This document shows positions 63,365-64,000 of a DNA stretch of 64,000 nucleotides, piece by piece. Source of the stretch: Chryseobacterium sp. MA9 (GTDB taxonomy: Bacteria > Bacteroidota > Bacteroidia > Flavobacteriales > Weeksellaceae). The stretch spans positions 2,046,001 to 2,110,000 of the forward strand of contig NZ_CP075170.1 in the NCBI RefSeq assembly GCF_024399315.1. The letters run 5' to 3'. The position numbers and the translations under genes were made by a program. Position 1 is the first letter of the stretch. The number at the start of each line of letters is the position of its first letter. Below the pieces are notes generated by a model. The model had not been told where the DNA came from and made no database searches. It was given only the letters and a program-made list of their open reading frames with translations.

Positions 63365-63805
63365 TTACCATATATTTTCAATTGTCTGATGAATGCTATT
63401 TACTGTAAATGATTCTCCTGTTTTTTTACCATACATCACTTTTACCAGGGGAGATTCTGCAGATACAGTCATGATTTTCTGATTTTCAAAGACAAGTTCA
63501 CCCATTGAAGCAGAGATATAGAACAGTCCTTTATTGGTTTTCACCAATGCACCGTTCTGAACTTTTTCAGAAGGATCGGAAGTTATTTTCTGCAATACAG
63601 CCTGCTGATTCAAAACTTCGTTAAGCTGTCTCTGCAGATTATTAATTTCCTGCTGAAGCATTTCTCTTCCGGTTTCATATTTGTCCCCCATAGAGCTTTT
63701 CGTATCGTTATTGGAAGCCCTTGTTTCTGCGATAAGGTTTTCAAAATACTGAATTTTGTCGGTTATTTTTGCTTTAATTATATTGATTATTTCCTGTTTG
63801 TTCAT
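63365..63805 (-). CDS. GreA/GreB-like protein
   Basis: 146 aa. The first ~70 residues are a helical hairpin (KITDKIQYFENLIAETRAS, EMLQQEINNLQRQL) like the coiled-coil finger of GreA, and the rest is a small beta-rich FKBP-like domain (GALVKTNKGLFYIS, SPLVKVMYGKKTGESF). Such short Gre-like proteins in Flavobacteriia are often mislabelled. It may act at RNA polymerase; the acidic tip residues differ from true GreA, so cleavage stimulation is not certain. Terminator and start are clear. Confidence 0.7.
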   Translation of the reverse strand: MNKQEIINIIKAKITDKIQYFENLIAETRASNNDTKSSMGDKYETGREMLQQEINNLQRQLNEVLNQQAVLQKITSDPSEKVQNGALVKTNKGLFYISASMGELVFENQKIMTVSAESPLVKVMYGKKTGESFTVNSIHQTIENIW

Positions 63806-63845
63806 GGTAACACTGGGATTTTTTATTGTGAGTGGTCAACCACCC

Positions 63846-63884
63846 TGTCAAAATCTATGATTTTGACACCCTCCGGTGGAGGGG
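63846..63884. repeat. Double-hairpin REP-like element
   Basis: Two adjacent perfect hairpins: TGTCAAAATC-TAT-GATTTTGACA (63846-63868) and CCCTCC-GGT-GGAGGG (63869-63883). It lies about 40 bp upstream of the GreA-like gene. Elements of the same look are scattered in Chryseobacterium genomes, from memory. Only one copy is in this window. Confidence 0.55.
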
Positions 63885-64000
63885 AATTAAGTACCTTTAA
63901 AGACTAATCGTTAAAATTTTACAGTTTCAGCAGGTGTTTCAAAGGCTTTGCTATTTATTTTTCAAATACGGCATAATCAGAAATTTTGAAGCTGAATTCT

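Noticed and set aside
1..64000. CRISPR array or rRNA operon
   Set aside because: No regularly spaced repeat series and no rRNA-like sequence were seen.

Overview
The window looks like a chromosome segment of a flavobacterium (Bacteroidota), most likely Chryseobacterium or a close Weeksellaceae relative. Evidence: low GC, two SusC/SusD pairs, Bacteroidota-style promoters (TTG then TAnnTTTG), weak ribosome binding sites, a type VI secretion (T6SS) Hcp/VgrG pair of the Bacteroidota subtype, an OlsF-like double acyltransferase, a class I HMG-CoA synthase, YpdA and many exported proteins with short signal peptides. All functions are read from the sequence by family recognition; no database search was run.

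Layout. 1-5.4 kb: 3' part of a YfhO-type membrane protein, a glycosyltransferase, a frameshifted lipoprotein and YpdA. 5.4-16 kb: MFS transporter, glnS, an alpha/beta hydrolase, a short double-glycine (bacteriocin-like) peptide, menC-fbp, aspartate kinase and an OlsF-like acyltransferase. 16-28.5 kb: an orphan T6SS cargo island bounded on both sides by a duplicated tRNA-Phe transcription unit (promoter, tRNA, terminator), offset 12,458 bp. Read in its own direction (minus strand) the island runs hcp, strong terminator, vgrG, DUF3289-like putative effector, lipoprotein, a broken lipoprotein gene, two tiny membrane proteins, an unknown 264-aa protein, a 1395-aa PAAR-like protein carrying two peptidoglycan-hydrolase-like domains, and a lipoprotein that is the obvious immunity candidate.

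28.8-38.6 kb (minus strand): a histidine kinase of the LytS type, a large zinc metalloprotease, SusC, SusD and a LytTR response regulator. The two halves of the probable two-component system flank a protease/uptake operon. Just upstream of that operon lie two perfect 12-bp direct repeats with a 21-bp period, the geometry of a LytTR operator.

39-48.3 kb: thioredoxin-like protein, an outer-membrane barrel, NamZ-type muramidase, FtsX-type permease, a cysteine-synthase-like enzyme preceded by three perfect tandem DnaA boxes (43504-43534), a YcxB-like protein, the CbpA/CbpM co-chaperone pair, a dicarboxylate symporter and a decayed gene. 48.3-52.7 kb: alcohol dehydrogenase, aldehyde dehydrogenase and DUF779 genes beside a divergent AraC regulator, an alcohol/aldehyde oxidation unit. 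52.7-64 kb: a second SusC/SusD pair, HMG-CoA synthase, an M1 aminopeptidase, a small acidic protein, thymidylate synthase and a GreA/GreB-like protein. Several short palindromic or structured intergenic repeats are present. No rRNA, CRISPR array, transposase or integrase was seen.
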